64,000 nucleotides of DNA from Myxococcus stipitatus (GTDB lineage Bacteria > Myxococcota > Myxococcia > Myxococcales > Myxococcaceae), in the NCBI RefSeq assembly GCF_021412625.1, contig NZ_JAKCFI010000003.1:1054001-1118000 (forward strand), given 5' to 3'. Each line of letters opens with the position of its first letter. Positions within the stretch are counted from its first letter, which is position 1. This document shows, piece by piece, positions 24,672 to 33,398 of the stretch. The notes beneath the pieces were generated by a model. The model was not told the origin of the DNA, made no database searches, and worked only from the letters and a program-made list of their open reading frames with translations. Position numbers and translations under genes: made by a program.

Positions 24672-26909
24672 GTGAGCGACGAGCGTCCGGACGCGCTGCT
24701 CAAGAGCGCGCTCGAAAAAATTGTCTACTTCGAGGCCCGCGCCGAGCAGCTGCTCAGCGAGCTGAACTCGACGCGCGAGGAGATGGAGCACCTCAAGCGC
24801 GAGCTGGCGGAGGCGCATCAGCGCGAGCTGGAGCTGCGCCGCGAGGTCGCGGAGCTGGAGGTGCGCGTCGGACGCGCGCAGGCCGAGCGCGAGGAGTCCG
24901 TGCGCCTGACGCAGGCGCTGCGCGGCGAGCGCAACCAGCTCATGGAGAAGCTGCTGGACGCCAGCCGGCTGCGCGCGTCGACGCAGGAGCGGGACGAAGA
25001 GGACGACGACCTGGGCTTCGACCTGGCCTCGTTCATCTCGCAGCTGCGCAGCGAGGCGCTCCTGCGCGGGGAATCCCCGCGCGTGATTCCCGCGGTGATG
25101 GTGCCCGCGCGGGGGCCGGCGGTGCCGCTGCCCGCCGAGCCCGCGAGGGCCTCCGCGACGCCCGAGCCGCCCGCGCCCACGCCGCTGCTGGAGCCGCTGC
25201 TGGAGGGGTTGTCGCCGGTGGCGCGCGAGGCGCAGCGCTTCCGGCAGGAGGGCCGGCTGGGGGTGAGCGCGGCGCAGCTCGCGGAGCTGTCGTCGTCGCA
25301 TGGTGGCATCGGCACGCCCACGGACGAGACGCTGTTCGGGTTCTCGGTGCGGGAGCTGTCGGCGCCGGACTCGGCGGCCCGCGTGCGCGCCGCCGAGCGG
25401 CTGAAGGCGCTGGCCCAGCCCTCCGCGGCGCCCGCGCTGGCCAGCGCGCTGCACGCGGAGACGGACGCCACCGCGCAGGTGGCGCTGCTGCAGGCGTTCG
25501 CGGCGCTGTGCCGGGAAGAGGGCGCGCAGGTGGTGTCGCCGCTGCTGGCGTCGCCGGTGCCGGAGGTGCGCATCGCGGCGCTCAAGGCGCTGCTGACGCT
25601 GGCGCCCCGGGACGCGGCGCCGCACCTGGCGCAGGCGATGAAGGATCCGGACCGCTCGGTGCGCCGGCGCGCGTCGCTCCTGGCGCTGGGCCTCGAGGGC
25701 GAGACGGCGCGGCGGCTCGGCGAGGAGGCCATCCACGACGCCGACCCGGAGGTCCGCTCGCTGGCGGCGCTGGCGCTCGGCGCGGGCAGCGGCGAGAACG
25801 CGCGGACCCTGCTGCTCGACGCGCTCGGGGACCGCGAGCCGCGCGTGCGCAAGGCCGCCGCGCAGAGCCTGTCGCGCATCCTGGGGCAGGACGTCTCCTC
25901 CGTGGTGGACCTGGACGAGACCCACCGGCGCCGGGAGATTCGCCGGCTCGCGACGCTGCCCGTCCGTCCGGTCCGCGCGCGGCTGGAGGCGCCTCGCGCG
26001 GTGGTCGCCACCGTCTCCGTGCAGGCGCAGGCGCAGGCGACCTCCGCCTTCGCACAGGTCGCCGCCCCGTCGCCGCACGTGGCCCCGGTGGCGGTCTCGC
26101 ACGAGGTCTCCGCGACGATGTCGGTCGGGGCCCCCGAGCTCGCGGTGGTGGGCGTGGCGGCTCGTGGCGCGGCGGGAGCCGCTGGGATGCAGGCGGGGCA
26201 GGGTGTCCCTCCCGCGGGTCCCCGGGCCTCGGCGCTCAGCGCCATGATGGGGGCCTCGGGCGCGTCCACGGCGCCGAACGGGGCCTCCGTGCGCGTCGCG
26301 TCCCACTCCGTGGCCGTGCCCTCCCAGGCGGCGCAGGGCGTGCCCGCCCATGGCGTCCGGGCGCTCCAGGGCGCCGTGCCGGTGGCGCCGGCGCCGCAAG
26401 GCGTGCCCGCCCGTGGCGCCCCGGTTCCTCCAGGCGGCGTCGCCCCGTCTGCTCCGGCGCCGCAAGGCGTGCCCGCCCGTGGCGCCCCGGTTCCTCCGGC
26501 CGCCGTCGCCCCGACTGCTCCGGCGCGGCAGGGCGTCCCCGCCGCCGTCCAGGCGCCTCCGGCCGCGGCGCGGCCCCCGTCCGAAGCGGTGGCTCCAGGC
26601 AGGGCGCAGCCCGCCCGGCTGTCCCCGGTGCAGGCCGCGCTGGTCGCGATGGGCGCGCCGCCGCCCCAGCCCGCCGTCGCCCGTCCCTCCGAGCCCGCGC
26701 GTCCCGCCCCGGGGCGCTCGCCGACCTCTCCCGTCGAGGCCCTGTGTGGGCAGATGCTCGCGGAGGTCCGCGTGGCGGTCCGAGGTCGCTCGCTCGCCGA
26801 GCTGACCGCCGCGCTGTCGGCCCCCGCGGAGCTCGCCCAGGAAGCACTCACCCTGTTGTCCGCCCGGGGGGCTGTGGTCCGAAGGGGGCACAAATACTTC
26901 GCCGCTTGA
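24672..26909 (+). CDS. pomY: PomY, division-site positioning scaffold (coiled coil, HEAT repeats, Pro-rich tail)
   Basis: The 745-residue protein has the three-part plan known for M. xanthus PomY. It has an N-terminal coiled coil (about 5-115), a HEAT-repeat solenoid (about 200-430, recurrent LxxALxxEDxxVRxxAxxAL-like helices) and a long Ala/Pro-rich disordered region (about 440-690). A short conserved C-terminal helical part (MLAEVRVAVRGRSLAELTAA) follows. PomY co-clusters with PomX on the nucleoid and is reported to form condensates that enrich FtsZ at midcell. The order pomY-pomZ-pomX matches the M. xanthus locus. The GTG at 24672 follows a GGGGAGGG at about 11 bases. The product is longer than the xanthus protein as I recall it (about 680), at least partly from 22-residue repeats in the tail. 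Confidence 0.85.
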   Translation: MSDERPDALLKSALEKIVYFEARAEQLLSELNSTREEMEHLKRELAEAHQRELELRREVAELEVRVGRAQAEREESVRLTQALRGERNQLMEKLLDASRLRASTQERDEEDDDLGFDLASFISQLRSEALLRGESPRVIPAVMVPARGPAVPLPAEPARASATPEPPAPTPLLEPLLEGLSPVAREAQRFRQEGRLGVSAAQLAELSSSHGGIGTPTDETLFGFSVRELSAPDSAARVRAAERLKALAQPSAAPALASALHAETDATAQVALLQAFAALCREEGAQVVSPLLASPVPEVRIAALKALLTLAPRDAAPHLAQAMKDPDRSVRRRASLLALGLEGETARRLGEEAIHDADPEVRSLAALALGAGSGENARTLLLDALGDREPRVRKAAAQSLSRILGQDVSSVVDLDETHRRREIRRLATLPVRPVRARLEAPRAVVATVSVQAQAQATSAFAQVAAPSPHVAPVAVSHEVSATMSVGAPELAVVGVAARGAAGAAGMQAGQGVPPAGPRASALSAMMGASGASTAPNGASVRVASHSVAVPSQAAQGVPAHGVRALQGAVPVAPAPQGVPARGAPVPPGGVAPSAPAPQGVPARGAPVPPAAVAPTAPARQGVPAAVQAPPAAARPPSEAVAPGRAQPARLSPVQAALVAMGAPPPQPAVARPSEPARPAPGRSPTSPVEALCGQMLAEVRVAVRGRSLAELTAALSAPAELAQEALTLLSARGAVVRRGHKYFAA
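26391..26522 (+). repeat. 66-bp tandem duplication inside pomY
   Basis: Two nearly identical 66-base units (26391-26456 and 26457-26522), each encoding APQGVPARGAPVPP followed by eight less conserved residues, are followed by a third decayed unit. They lie in the Pro-rich disordered part of PomY and change its length without breaking the frame. Confidence 0.85.
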
Positions 26910-26949
26910 GGCAAGGTATCCGTCCCGCACGTCTTTCGAAGGGTCGTCC

Positions 26950-27909
26950 ATGGAAGCGCCGACGTACAGCTCGAAGCAGGTGGCCGAGATGCTCGGCGTG
27001 TCTCCGAAGGCGATTCCGGAGGGCGCGAGGAAGGACCTCTACACCCCCGACGACGTCTGGGAGCTGCGCGCCACCCTGGACAAGTTCCCGGACAAGGTGG
27101 GCCACCGGCGCCAGCTGTTCCTGAACTTCAAGGGCGGCACCGGCAAGACGTCCCTGTCCACCTCCTACGCCTGGCGCCTGGCGGAGCTGGGCTACGCGGT
27201 CCTCCTCATCGACCTGGACAGCCAGGGCCACGCCACCAAGTGCCTGGGCTACGAGGGCGAGGAGTTCGAGAAGACGCTGCTCGACGTGCTGGTGCGCAAG
27301 ACGCCCCTGGCCCAGGTCATCCAGAAGTCCTCCCTGCCCAACCTGGACTTCGTCCCGTCCAACCTGAGCATGTCCACGGTGGACCTCGCGCTGATGCCCA
27401 TGGCCGGCCGCGAGTTCAAGCTGCGCAACGCCCTCAAGGACGTGGAGGCCCAGTACGACGTCGTCGTCTTCGACGCGCCCCCGTCCTTCGGCCTGCTCAA
27501 CCTCAACGCGCTGATGGCGGCGAACGACTTGTTCGTCCCCGTGCTCGCGGACTTCCTCTCCTTCCACGGCCTCAAGCTGCTCTTCGAGACGGTGCAGAGC
27601 CTGGAGGAGGACCTGAATCACGTGCTCGACCACGTGTTCATCGTGGTCAACTCCTTCAACGCCACCTTCAAGCTGGCGAAGGAGGCGTTGGACGCGCTCC
27701 AGACGCACTACCCGGAGTTCCTGCTGCCGACCATCATCCGGCAGTGTACGAAGTTCGCCCAGGCCTCGAGCGAGGGCCGCCCCGTGTTCGTCGCGGACCC
27801 CACGTCCAAGGGCGCCACCGACATCCAGGCCATGATTGACAACGTCCTGCCCCGGCTGGTGGCCTCGGCCGCCGCCCAGAGCAAGAAGGGCACCCAGCAG
27901 GCCGGCTGA
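26950..27909 (+). CDS. pomZ: PomZ, ParA/MinD-family ATPase for division-site positioning
   Basis: The 319-residue ATPase has a deviant Walker A KGGTGKT at 61-67 with K66, the Walker A' aspartate D90 in LLIDLDSQG, and K268 in QCTKFAQ. These are the residue numbers defined for ATP binding, hydrolysis and DNA binding in M. xanthus PomZ, so orthology is secure. The N-terminal 50 residues look like a MerR-type winged helix remnant (SSKQVAEMLGVSPKAIPEGA). ATP-bound dimers bind nucleoid DNA and tether the PomX/PomY cluster, which then diffuses to midcell and promotes Z-ring formation. It follows pomY by 40 bases and precedes pomX by eight, clearly one operon. Confidence 0.95.
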   Translation: MEAPTYSSKQVAEMLGVSPKAIPEGARKDLYTPDDVWELRATLDKFPDKVGHRRQLFLNFKGGTGKTSLSTSYAWRLAELGYAVLLIDLDSQGHATKCLGYEGEEFEKTLLDVLVRKTPLAQVIQKSSLPNLDFVPSNLSMSTVDLALMPMAGREFKLRNALKDVEAQYDVVVFDAPPSFGLLNLNALMAANDLFVPVLADFLSFHGLKLLFETVQSLEEDLNHVLDHVFIVVNSFNATFKLAKEALDALQTHYPEFLLPTIIRQCTKFAQASSEGRPVFVADPTSKGATDIQAMIDNVLPRLVASAAAQSKKGTQQAG

Positions 27910-27917
27910 GAATCGCC

Positions 27918-29096
27918 ATGAAGAAAGCCTTCGAACAGAACGTCTCCCGCGCCAAGCCGCGCCTCCGCCTGGGGGCGCTCACCGGCCTCGTCGACCCGGC
28001 CGCGCCCGCCGAACCGGAGGCCGCCGCCCCCGCGCCCGCCGCCGAGCCGGACCTGTCCGCGGAGGTCCGCGCCCGCATCGAGCGCTCGCGCGCCGCGCGC
28101 CCCACCGCCGCCGAGGCGATGGAGGCCGCGATTGGCGCCCGCGAGCCGGTGTTCACCGGGCAGCCCACCGTCGCGGAGGCCGCGCCCGTCACCTACGCGT
28201 CTTCCGAGCCGGAGGCCGCCGCGTTCGAGGACGCGCATCCCGGCGTCCCGGTCACCTTCGCCGCTCCCCCCGCCGTGGCGTTCCACCTGGACGGCGGGCA
28301 TCCGCCGGAGGCGCCTGTCATGACGCAGGGCTCGTCGCTGCCGCACGTCACCGCCACCGTCGCCGAGCCGGTGGCCCGCGGCGAGGCACCGCAGACGGAG
28401 GTGGAGGTCCAGATGCCCGCGCCTCCGCGTGAGGAGGCCCTCGACTCCGAGGCCCGGCGCGAGCGGCTCAAGGCGCGCCTCAAGGCGGTGCGCGAGAATC
28501 CGCGCCCGGAGCCGCTGCCGGCCACCGTGGCCGAGGCGGGCCAGCGCGCCGTGGAGCGCATCACCCACCTCCAGGCGGAGCTGGTGAAGGTGAAGGCGCT
28601 CAACCTCTCCCTCACGCAGGACCTGGAGGTCGCGCGCCGTCAGGCGGAGAAGGCCACCGAGGAGGCCCGGCTGCGCATGGACGAGGCGCGCCGGCTGTCC
28701 ACGGAGATGGAGGGCCGGGTGAAGCTCCTGGCCGACCTGGAGCGGGAGCTGGCGGCGCTGGAGGGCGAGCGCGACGAGGCGCTCCTGTCGCTCCAGGAGA
28801 ACCGGCAGGCGCTCCAGGCCTCCGCCCGGGAGCACGAGGTGTTGCAGGAGGCGGTGGACCAGGGCAAGCAGGCCCTGGCGGACAGCCTCGCCGAGGAGGA
28901 GCGGCTCGCCGGTGAGCTGGAGTCCGCCAAGGACGAGGCCGCCTCGCTGCGCCGCGCGGTGGAGGCGCTCCAGGGCGAGCGCGACGTGCTGGCCCAGCAG
29001 GTGGCGTCGCTCACCGCCGAGCGCGCGGAGCTGCTCGAGGCGCGCAAGGCGCTGGAAGCCGTGCACCGCGCGCTGAGCCAGGCCGCCGCGCGCTGA
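27918..29096 (+). CDS. pomX: PomX, scaffold and PomZ ATPase-activating protein
   Basis: The 392-residue protein starts MKKAFEQNVSRAKPRLRLGA, the conserved N-terminal peptide of PomX in which K13 and R15 stimulate PomZ ATP hydrolysis. Residues 25-190 are Ala/Pro-rich and disordered. From about 200 to the end there is a continuous coiled coil with Glu/Arg/Leu heptads, which drives filament formation and recruitment of PomY in M. xanthus. Length is close to the xanthus protein. Its last codons (SQAAAR-stop) are copied repeatedly in the array that follows the gene. It starts eight bases after pomZ. Confidence 0.93.
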   Translation: MKKAFEQNVSRAKPRLRLGALTGLVDPAAPAEPEAAAPAPAAEPDLSAEVRARIERSRAARPTAAEAMEAAIGAREPVFTGQPTVAEAAPVTYASSEPEAAAFEDAHPGVPVTFAAPPAVAFHLDGGHPPEAPVMTQGSSLPHVTATVAEPVARGEAPQTEVEVQMPAPPREEALDSEARRERLKARLKAVRENPRPEPLPATVAEAGQRAVERITHLQAELVKVKALNLSLTQDLEVARRQAEKATEEARLRMDEARRLSTEMEGRVKLLADLERELAALEGERDEALLSLQENRQALQASAREHEVLQEAVDQGKQALADSLAEEERLAGELESAKDEAASLRRAVEALQGERDVLAQQVASLTAERAELLEARKALEAVHRALSQAAAR

Positions 29097-29232
29097 GTCA
29101 GGCCGCCGTGCGCTGAGCGAAGCTTCCGCGCTGAGCCAGGCCGCCGCGCGCTGAGCGAGGCTGCCATGCGCTGAGCGAGGCCGCCGTGCGCCGAGCGAGG
29201 CCACTGCGCTGAGCCAGGCCGCCGCGCGCTGA
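29070..29232 (+). repeat. Stop-codon-containing 20-bp tandem array derived from the 3' end of pomX
   Basis: The last 20-27 bases of pomX, GCGCTGAGCCAGGCCGCC plus GCGCGCTGA, are followed by about seven diverged copies of a 20-base unit (GAGCGAGGCCGCCGTGCGCT), some shortened. The final copy at 29206-29232 is again nearly identical to the coding one. Nearly every unit carries a TGA, so gain or loss of units would not change PomX. Origin by slippage from the coding end is inferred. Confidence 0.8.
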
Positions 29233-29246
29233 CGTCCTCGTGGTCC

Positions 29247-29275
29247 GCGGCGTCCCCCTTCGCGTGGGACGCCGC
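29247..29275. terminator. Bidirectional terminator between pomX and the M48 gene
   Basis: A perfect 10-bp stem GCGGCGTCCC/GGGACGCCGC encloses a nine-base loop CCTTCGCGT. It lies between the convergent pomX repeat array and the peptidase stop at 29287. There is no U-tract. Confidence 0.6.
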
Positions 29276-29286
29276 TCCACGGTCCG

Positions 29287-30294
29287 TTACTTCCCGTCCT
29301 TCGCGACGCCGGAGCTGACGCCGCGCACCGCGGCCACGAAGGTGGGCTCGAGCGGAGGGCTGCGCAGCCCCTCCAGGCTCAGCTCGGAGAACTCGCCGTC
29401 CTTCGCCCCCTTGAGCGTCGCGAGGTAGGCCACGAGCCGCTTGACGCGCTCCGCCTTCTTGGGGTGACGCGAGCCCACGGTGGTGACCTCCTCCGTCTTC
29501 GCCAGCAGCCTCCGGTAGTCCTCCGGGTCGTAGCCCGCGGAGACCATGAGCTGCACCGCCATCTCGTCCGCGGCGAACTCCATCTTCTGGTCATTGCCCT
29601 TGCTGAAGAAGCCCAGCGTCTTCTGCGCCGCCGAGTCGAGCAGGGCGGGGTCTCCGTCGAGGTCGAGCGTGCCGTCGCCCTTGGTCGCGGCGATGAGCCT
29701 CCCAGAGCCCGGGACGAGGGCATCCGAGTAGATGGCCGTCTCGCACAGGTCCACCTTGGCCTTGTTGTATTGCTGGATGGAGTGCTTGAGCACGACGTGG
29801 GCAATCTCGTGCGCCAGCGTGCCGGCCAGCTGCCCCTCGTTCTCGAGCTCCGCCAGCAGCGCGCGGGTGACGAAGATGTAGCCACCCGGCGCGGAGAGGG
29901 CGTTGACGCTCTTCGCGTCGTCGATGACGCCGAACGTCCACTCGAGCGTGGGGCGCTTGGACTGCGCCGCGAGGTTCTTGCCCACGAGGTTGACGTAGGT
30001 GTGGACACCCGCGTGGACCGGCGAGCCCTGTCCCCCCTCGGCGCGCGCCGCGAGCATCAGCCCGCCGCCCTCCTTGACCCACTCGATGGCCATCGCGCTG
30101 CCCAGCGCGTACTCCTCCGCCACCGTGGGGTCCACGTTGAGCTTCCCGCACGTCTGCTTCGCCCGCTGCGACGCCTGCGCCGTGGAGCCCAGCACCTTCA
30201 CGCCGGTGCCCGCCAGGGTGGACGCGTCGAGCCCCTGACACGCCACCGTGAGCGCCGCGAGCCCCAGTCCGACGAACACGCCCCGGCGCGTCAT
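29287..30294 (-). CDS. M48-family zinc peptidase lipoprotein
   Basis: The 335-residue protein has a lipoprotein signal ending LTVAC (C19) and the M48 signature GTLAHEIAHVVLKHSI (H162, E163, H166). The downstream FAADEMAVQLM segment supplies the third zinc ligand glutamate. Such lipoproteins (BepA/LoiP-like) act in the periplasm on damaged or misassembled outer-membrane proteins; the target here is unknown. Its start overlaps the SH3 gene stop by four bases, and the adenylate cyclase gene lies upstream, so the three form a leftward operon. The TPR domain found in BepA is absent. Confidence 0.88.
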   Translation of the reverse strand: MTRRGVFVGLGLAALTVACQGLDASTLAGTGVKVLGSTAQASQRAKQTCGKLNVDPTVAEEYALGSAMAIEWVKEGGGLMLAARAEGGQGSPVHAGVHTYVNLVGKNLAAQSKRPTLEWTFGVIDDAKSVNALSAPGGYIFVTRALLAELENEGQLAGTLAHEIAHVVLKHSIQQYNKAKVDLCETAIYSDALVPGSGRLIAATKGDGTLDLDGDPALLDSAAQKTLGFFSKGNDQKMEFAADEMAVQLMVSAGYDPEDYRRLLAKTEEVTTVGSRHPKKAERVKRLVAYLATLKGAKDGEFSELSLEGLRSPPLEPTFVAAVRGVSSGVAKDGK

Positions 30295-30896
30295 GGCGAC
30301 ACCTTCTTCCGGCCCGTCGTGGACGTGGCCTTGTTGGAGGACTTCGCCGCGTCCTCGGGGCTCGCCCCCACCACGGCGAACAGGCCCGCCTTCTGGGCAT
30401 GGGCGGCGACGGCGTTGGGCTTGATGGCTCCGGCCAGCTTCTCCAGCTCCTGGATCTCCGCCACCGCGCGGGCGTGGTCGGGGCTCTTGCTGTTGCCGTT
30501 CTGGATGGCGCCGGGGCTGAGGGCCTTCACCGCGGCGCCGCTCGCGACGAAGCCCGCGGGCGACACCTGCGTTCGCTCGCGGCTCTTGTCGTCGACGATG
30601 AGCTCCATGTTCGGCGGGGTGGTGGCCAGGTTCGACTGGAACACGACGCCCTTCTTGCCGGCCTTGGTGTGCACCTTGTGCCAGCGCTTCTCCTTCGCGT
30701 CGGCGCCGTCCCAGATGACCGTCTCTCCGGGTTGGAGGATGGCCACCACGTTCGCCGTGGGCAGGGCGCTCTCCATCACCCGCGTGTTCTTGGCCTTCAC
30801 GTACAGCGCATCCCCCACCTTGGCGGCGGATGCGGCGCCCGGCAGCGCCAGCAGCATCGTCGCGGCGACCCAGGTCGCTCTCGTTCTCATGGCCAT
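30291..30896 (-). CDS. Secreted bacterial SH3-domain protein
   Basis: The 201-residue protein has a Sec signal peptide (WVAATMLLALPGAASA, cleavage near 24) and then one SH3-like domain (about 26-90: KVGDALYVKAKNTRVMESAL, continuing to KRWHKVHTKAGKKGVVFQSN). A Lys/Ser-rich C-terminal half of unknown fold follows. Bacterial SH3 domains bind peptidoglycan or act as protein adaptors. It sits between a CHASE2-adenylate cyclase (21-base gap) and an M48 peptidase (four-base overlap), suggesting a shared envelope-sensing function with the peptidase. Confidence 0.78.
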   Translation of the reverse strand: MAMRTRATWVAATMLLALPGAASAAKVGDALYVKAKNTRVMESALPTANVVAILQPGETVIWDGADAKEKRWHKVHTKAGKKGVVFQSNLATTPPNMELIVDDKSRERTQVSPAGFVASGAAVKALSPGAIQNGNSKSPDHARAVAEIQELEKLAGAIKPNAVAAHAQKAGLFAVVGASPEDAAKSSNKATSTTGRKKVSP

Positions 30897-30917
30897 GGTG
30901 CTCCGACTCCTTTCACG

Positions 30918-33398
30918 TCACTTGTCCAGGTTCGCCACGCCGTCGAAGCCCGGCGGTGGCGCCTTGGCGTACTTGTGGCAACGCTCCAGCAGCGCCCGCG
31001 TGGGCCCATCCTCCGCGTCCTCCGCGTGGAGGGCCTCGAGCGCCGCCGCGGCCTCGTCGAAGCGCGCCTCGCGATAGAGAGCGAGCGCCGCGTGGTAGCG
31101 CTCCACCGTGGCGCGCTTGCGCGCGTCCAGGCCACCCTTGAGCGCCAGCAGCTCGTAGACGGTGACGGCCTCCGTCTTGCCGGCGACCCGCACCCGGTCC
31201 AGCTCGCGCACCTCGATGGCGTCCTTCGCCAGCTCGTACGTGCGGGGGCCAATCATGATGACGGAGCCATAGGCCTTGTTCGCGCCCTCGAGGCGCGCGG
31301 CCAGGTTCATCCCGTCGCCGATGGCCGTGTAGCTGAAGAGCTGCTCGCTGCCGAAGTTGCCCACGAAGTTCACCGCGGAGTTCACGCCGATGCGCGTGTA
31401 GACGTCCGGCAGGCCCTGCGCGCGGAACTCCTCGCGCAGCCGGTCCACCTCCGCCTTCGCCGCCAGCGCGCCCCGACAGGCGCGCAGGGCGTGGTCGTCC
31501 TGGCGCATGGGCGCGCCGAACAGGCACACCACCGCGTCGCCGATGTACTTGTCCAGGCACCCGCCCTCCTTCAGCAGCGCGCCGCTGACCCGCGTCAGGT
31601 ACGTGTTGAGGATGCGGACCAGCTGGCGAGGGTCCTCCTTGAACCGCTCGCTGAACGTGGAGAAGCCTCGGATGTCGCTGAAGAAGGCGCTGATTTCGAC
31701 GTTCTCGCCGTCGAGCCGGGGGAGCTGTCGCTGGGAAATCATCTGCTCCACCAGCTTGGGCTCCATGAAGCGGCTGAAGGCGGCGCGGATGAACTCCGTC
31801 TCCGCGTTGGCCACCAGGTGGTTGAAGGCCACGGCCGACACGCTGGCCAGCACGCCCGCCATGGCGGGCAAGGCCGTCAGCACGTGCGTGCCCGAGGCCA
31901 GCGACCGCCCCGTCACCCAGTGCATGCCCAGCATCAGCGCCAGCGGCCAGACGATTTCCAGCGGCAGCCACCGCGTCGTCATCAGCAGCACCACCGACAC
32001 CAGGGCCACCAGCAGCGTCACGCCCAGGTCCACCGCCAGGGGCGCGCGGGTGATGAAGCGCCCGTTGCCCAGCAGCGTGTCCAGCACCGCCGCCTGCTTC
32101 ATCACCCCGGGGACCTCGGCCTTGAAGGACGTGGCCTTGATGTCGCTCAGGCCCAGCGCCGTGCCGCCGATGACCACCACCTTGTCCGCGAACGCGCCGA
32201 CCGGGAGCCCGGAGGGCCGCCCCTGGCTCCGGCGCACCCAGCCGTCGAGCACCTCCAGCAGCGACACCGTGCGGAAGCGCTCGTGCAGCTCGCCGCCGCC
32301 GTAGTCGATGGCCGCGCCGCCGTCCGCGTCCACCGCGTACCGGCGTGTCCCCACCGTCAACGCCTTCCCCTCCAGCGTCACCTCGGTCGCGCCGGACAGG
32401 CCCGCCACCACGCGCAGCGGCAGCGTGGGGTAGGTGTTGAGTCCATCCGTGTACGCGAAGCGCGTGCGGCGCATGAAGCCGTCCGTGTCCGTCTCCGTGT
32501 CCACCAACCCGAAGCCATCCACCGCGTCCACCAGCACCGGGATGGGCGGCACGGGGCGGCGCATGGCGTGGCCCGTCCCGGCCTCGCCGTGGGACTCCTC
32601 GGTGTCCGGGACCTCCAGTGTCGGCAGCGCGTGGCCTCGCGCGAGCACGGGCCAGGCGAGCGCGCGCGCCATGCGCTCGGGTGTCACGCTCGCCACGGGG
32701 ACCTCGTCGGGCGCGTCGGTGAACTCGCGCGCCTCCGGGTCCTCGTCCTCGGGGAAGGTGTCCGCGTCCTCCCTCGGACCGGCGGCGGCCCTGACGCCCT
32801 CCGCGTCGCCCGGCCCCGGCAGGGCCTCCGTCGGCAGCGCGTCACCGGCGCTCGCCACCGGCGCGGCGGGTGGGGGCGGGGCGAGCGGGGACGCGGGCTC
32901 GCGCGCGAAGTCCGCCCGGGGCAGGGGCTGTGCGTTGGCGTTGGTGGACACGCCCAGGAAGAAGGGGACGCGGGTGCCGCGCAGCACCTGCGCGAAGGCC
33001 AGGTCCGTGGACTCGTCGGAGGAGCGCTCGTCCATCACCGCGTCGAAGACGATGGCGCGCGCCCCCTCGGCCTCGAGCTGCTCCACCACGCGGGCCCAGA
33101 GGTTGCGGCTGTAGGGCCAGCTGCCGAAGTTGAGGGTGTAGCGCTCGTTGGCGCGGATGCCGTCCAGGGACGACTGGTCGATGACCACCACCGAGACGCG
33201 CGGGGACATCCCACGTCCGTGGGTGAACGTGGTGAGCGCCTGGTCGTACGCGCCCCGCTCCAGGTCGTCCAGCCACCCGACCCGCCACGCCAGCGCCGCC
33301 AGCGCCGTGGACAGCACCGCCACGCCCACCATCAACCGCCAGTGGTCGCGCCAGCGCAGCCGGATGCTCTTCCACGTCTCGCCTGCCAAGGCCCCCAC
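30918..33398 (-). CDS. CHASE2-domain class III adenylate cyclase
   Basis: The 826-residue protein begins with one membrane helix (about 22-40) and an extracytoplasmic CHASE2 sensor (about 45-420), recognisable from VSVVVIDQSSLDGI, WPYSRNLWARVVEQL and FADKVVVIGGTALGLSD. The sensor is interrupted by a long acidic/Pro-rich insert (about 150-260). Three hydrophobic segments (about 430-525) precede the cyclase domain (about 560-740). The cyclase has metal aspartates in FFSDIRGFS and KYIGDAVVCLFG, with the adenine-selecting lysine in LDKYIGD and the transition-state NxxxR in MNLAARLE. It should make cAMP in response to an envelope signal. It starts the operon with SH3 and M48 genes. The GTG start is next to GAGAGG. 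Confidence 0.88.
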   Translation of the reverse strand: MGALAGETWKSIRLRWRDHWRLMVGVAVLSTALAALAWRVGWLDDLERGAYDQALTTFTHGRGMSPRVSVVVIDQSSLDGIRANERYTLNFGSWPYSRNLWARVVEQLEAEGARAIVFDAVMDERSSDESTDLAFAQVLRGTRVPFFLGVSTNANAQPLPRADFAREPASPLAPPPPAAPVASAGDALPTEALPGPGDAEGVRAAAGPREDADTFPEDEDPEAREFTDAPDEVPVASVTPERMARALAWPVLARGHALPTLEVPDTEESHGEAGTGHAMRRPVPPIPVLVDAVDGFGLVDTETDTDGFMRRTRFAYTDGLNTYPTLPLRVVAGLSGATEVTLEGKALTVGTRRYAVDADGGAAIDYGGGELHERFRTVSLLEVLDGWVRRSQGRPSGLPVGAFADKVVVIGGTALGLSDIKATSFKAEVPGVMKQAAVLDTLLGNGRFITRAPLAVDLGVTLLVALVSVVLLMTTRWLPLEIVWPLALMLGMHWVTGRSLASGTHVLTALPAMAGVLASVSAVAFNHLVANAETEFIRAAFSRFMEPKLVEQMISQRQLPRLDGENVEISAFFSDIRGFSTFSERFKEDPRQLVRILNTYLTRVSGALLKEGGCLDKYIGDAVVCLFGAPMRQDDHALRACRGALAAKAEVDRLREEFRAQGLPDVYTRIGVNSAVNFVGNFGSEQLFSYTAIGDGMNLAARLEGANKAYGSVIMIGPRTYELAKDAIEVRELDRVRVAGKTEAVTVYELLALKGGLDARKRATVERYHAALALYREARFDEAAAALEALHAEDAEDGPTRALLERCHKYAKAPPPGFDGVANLDK

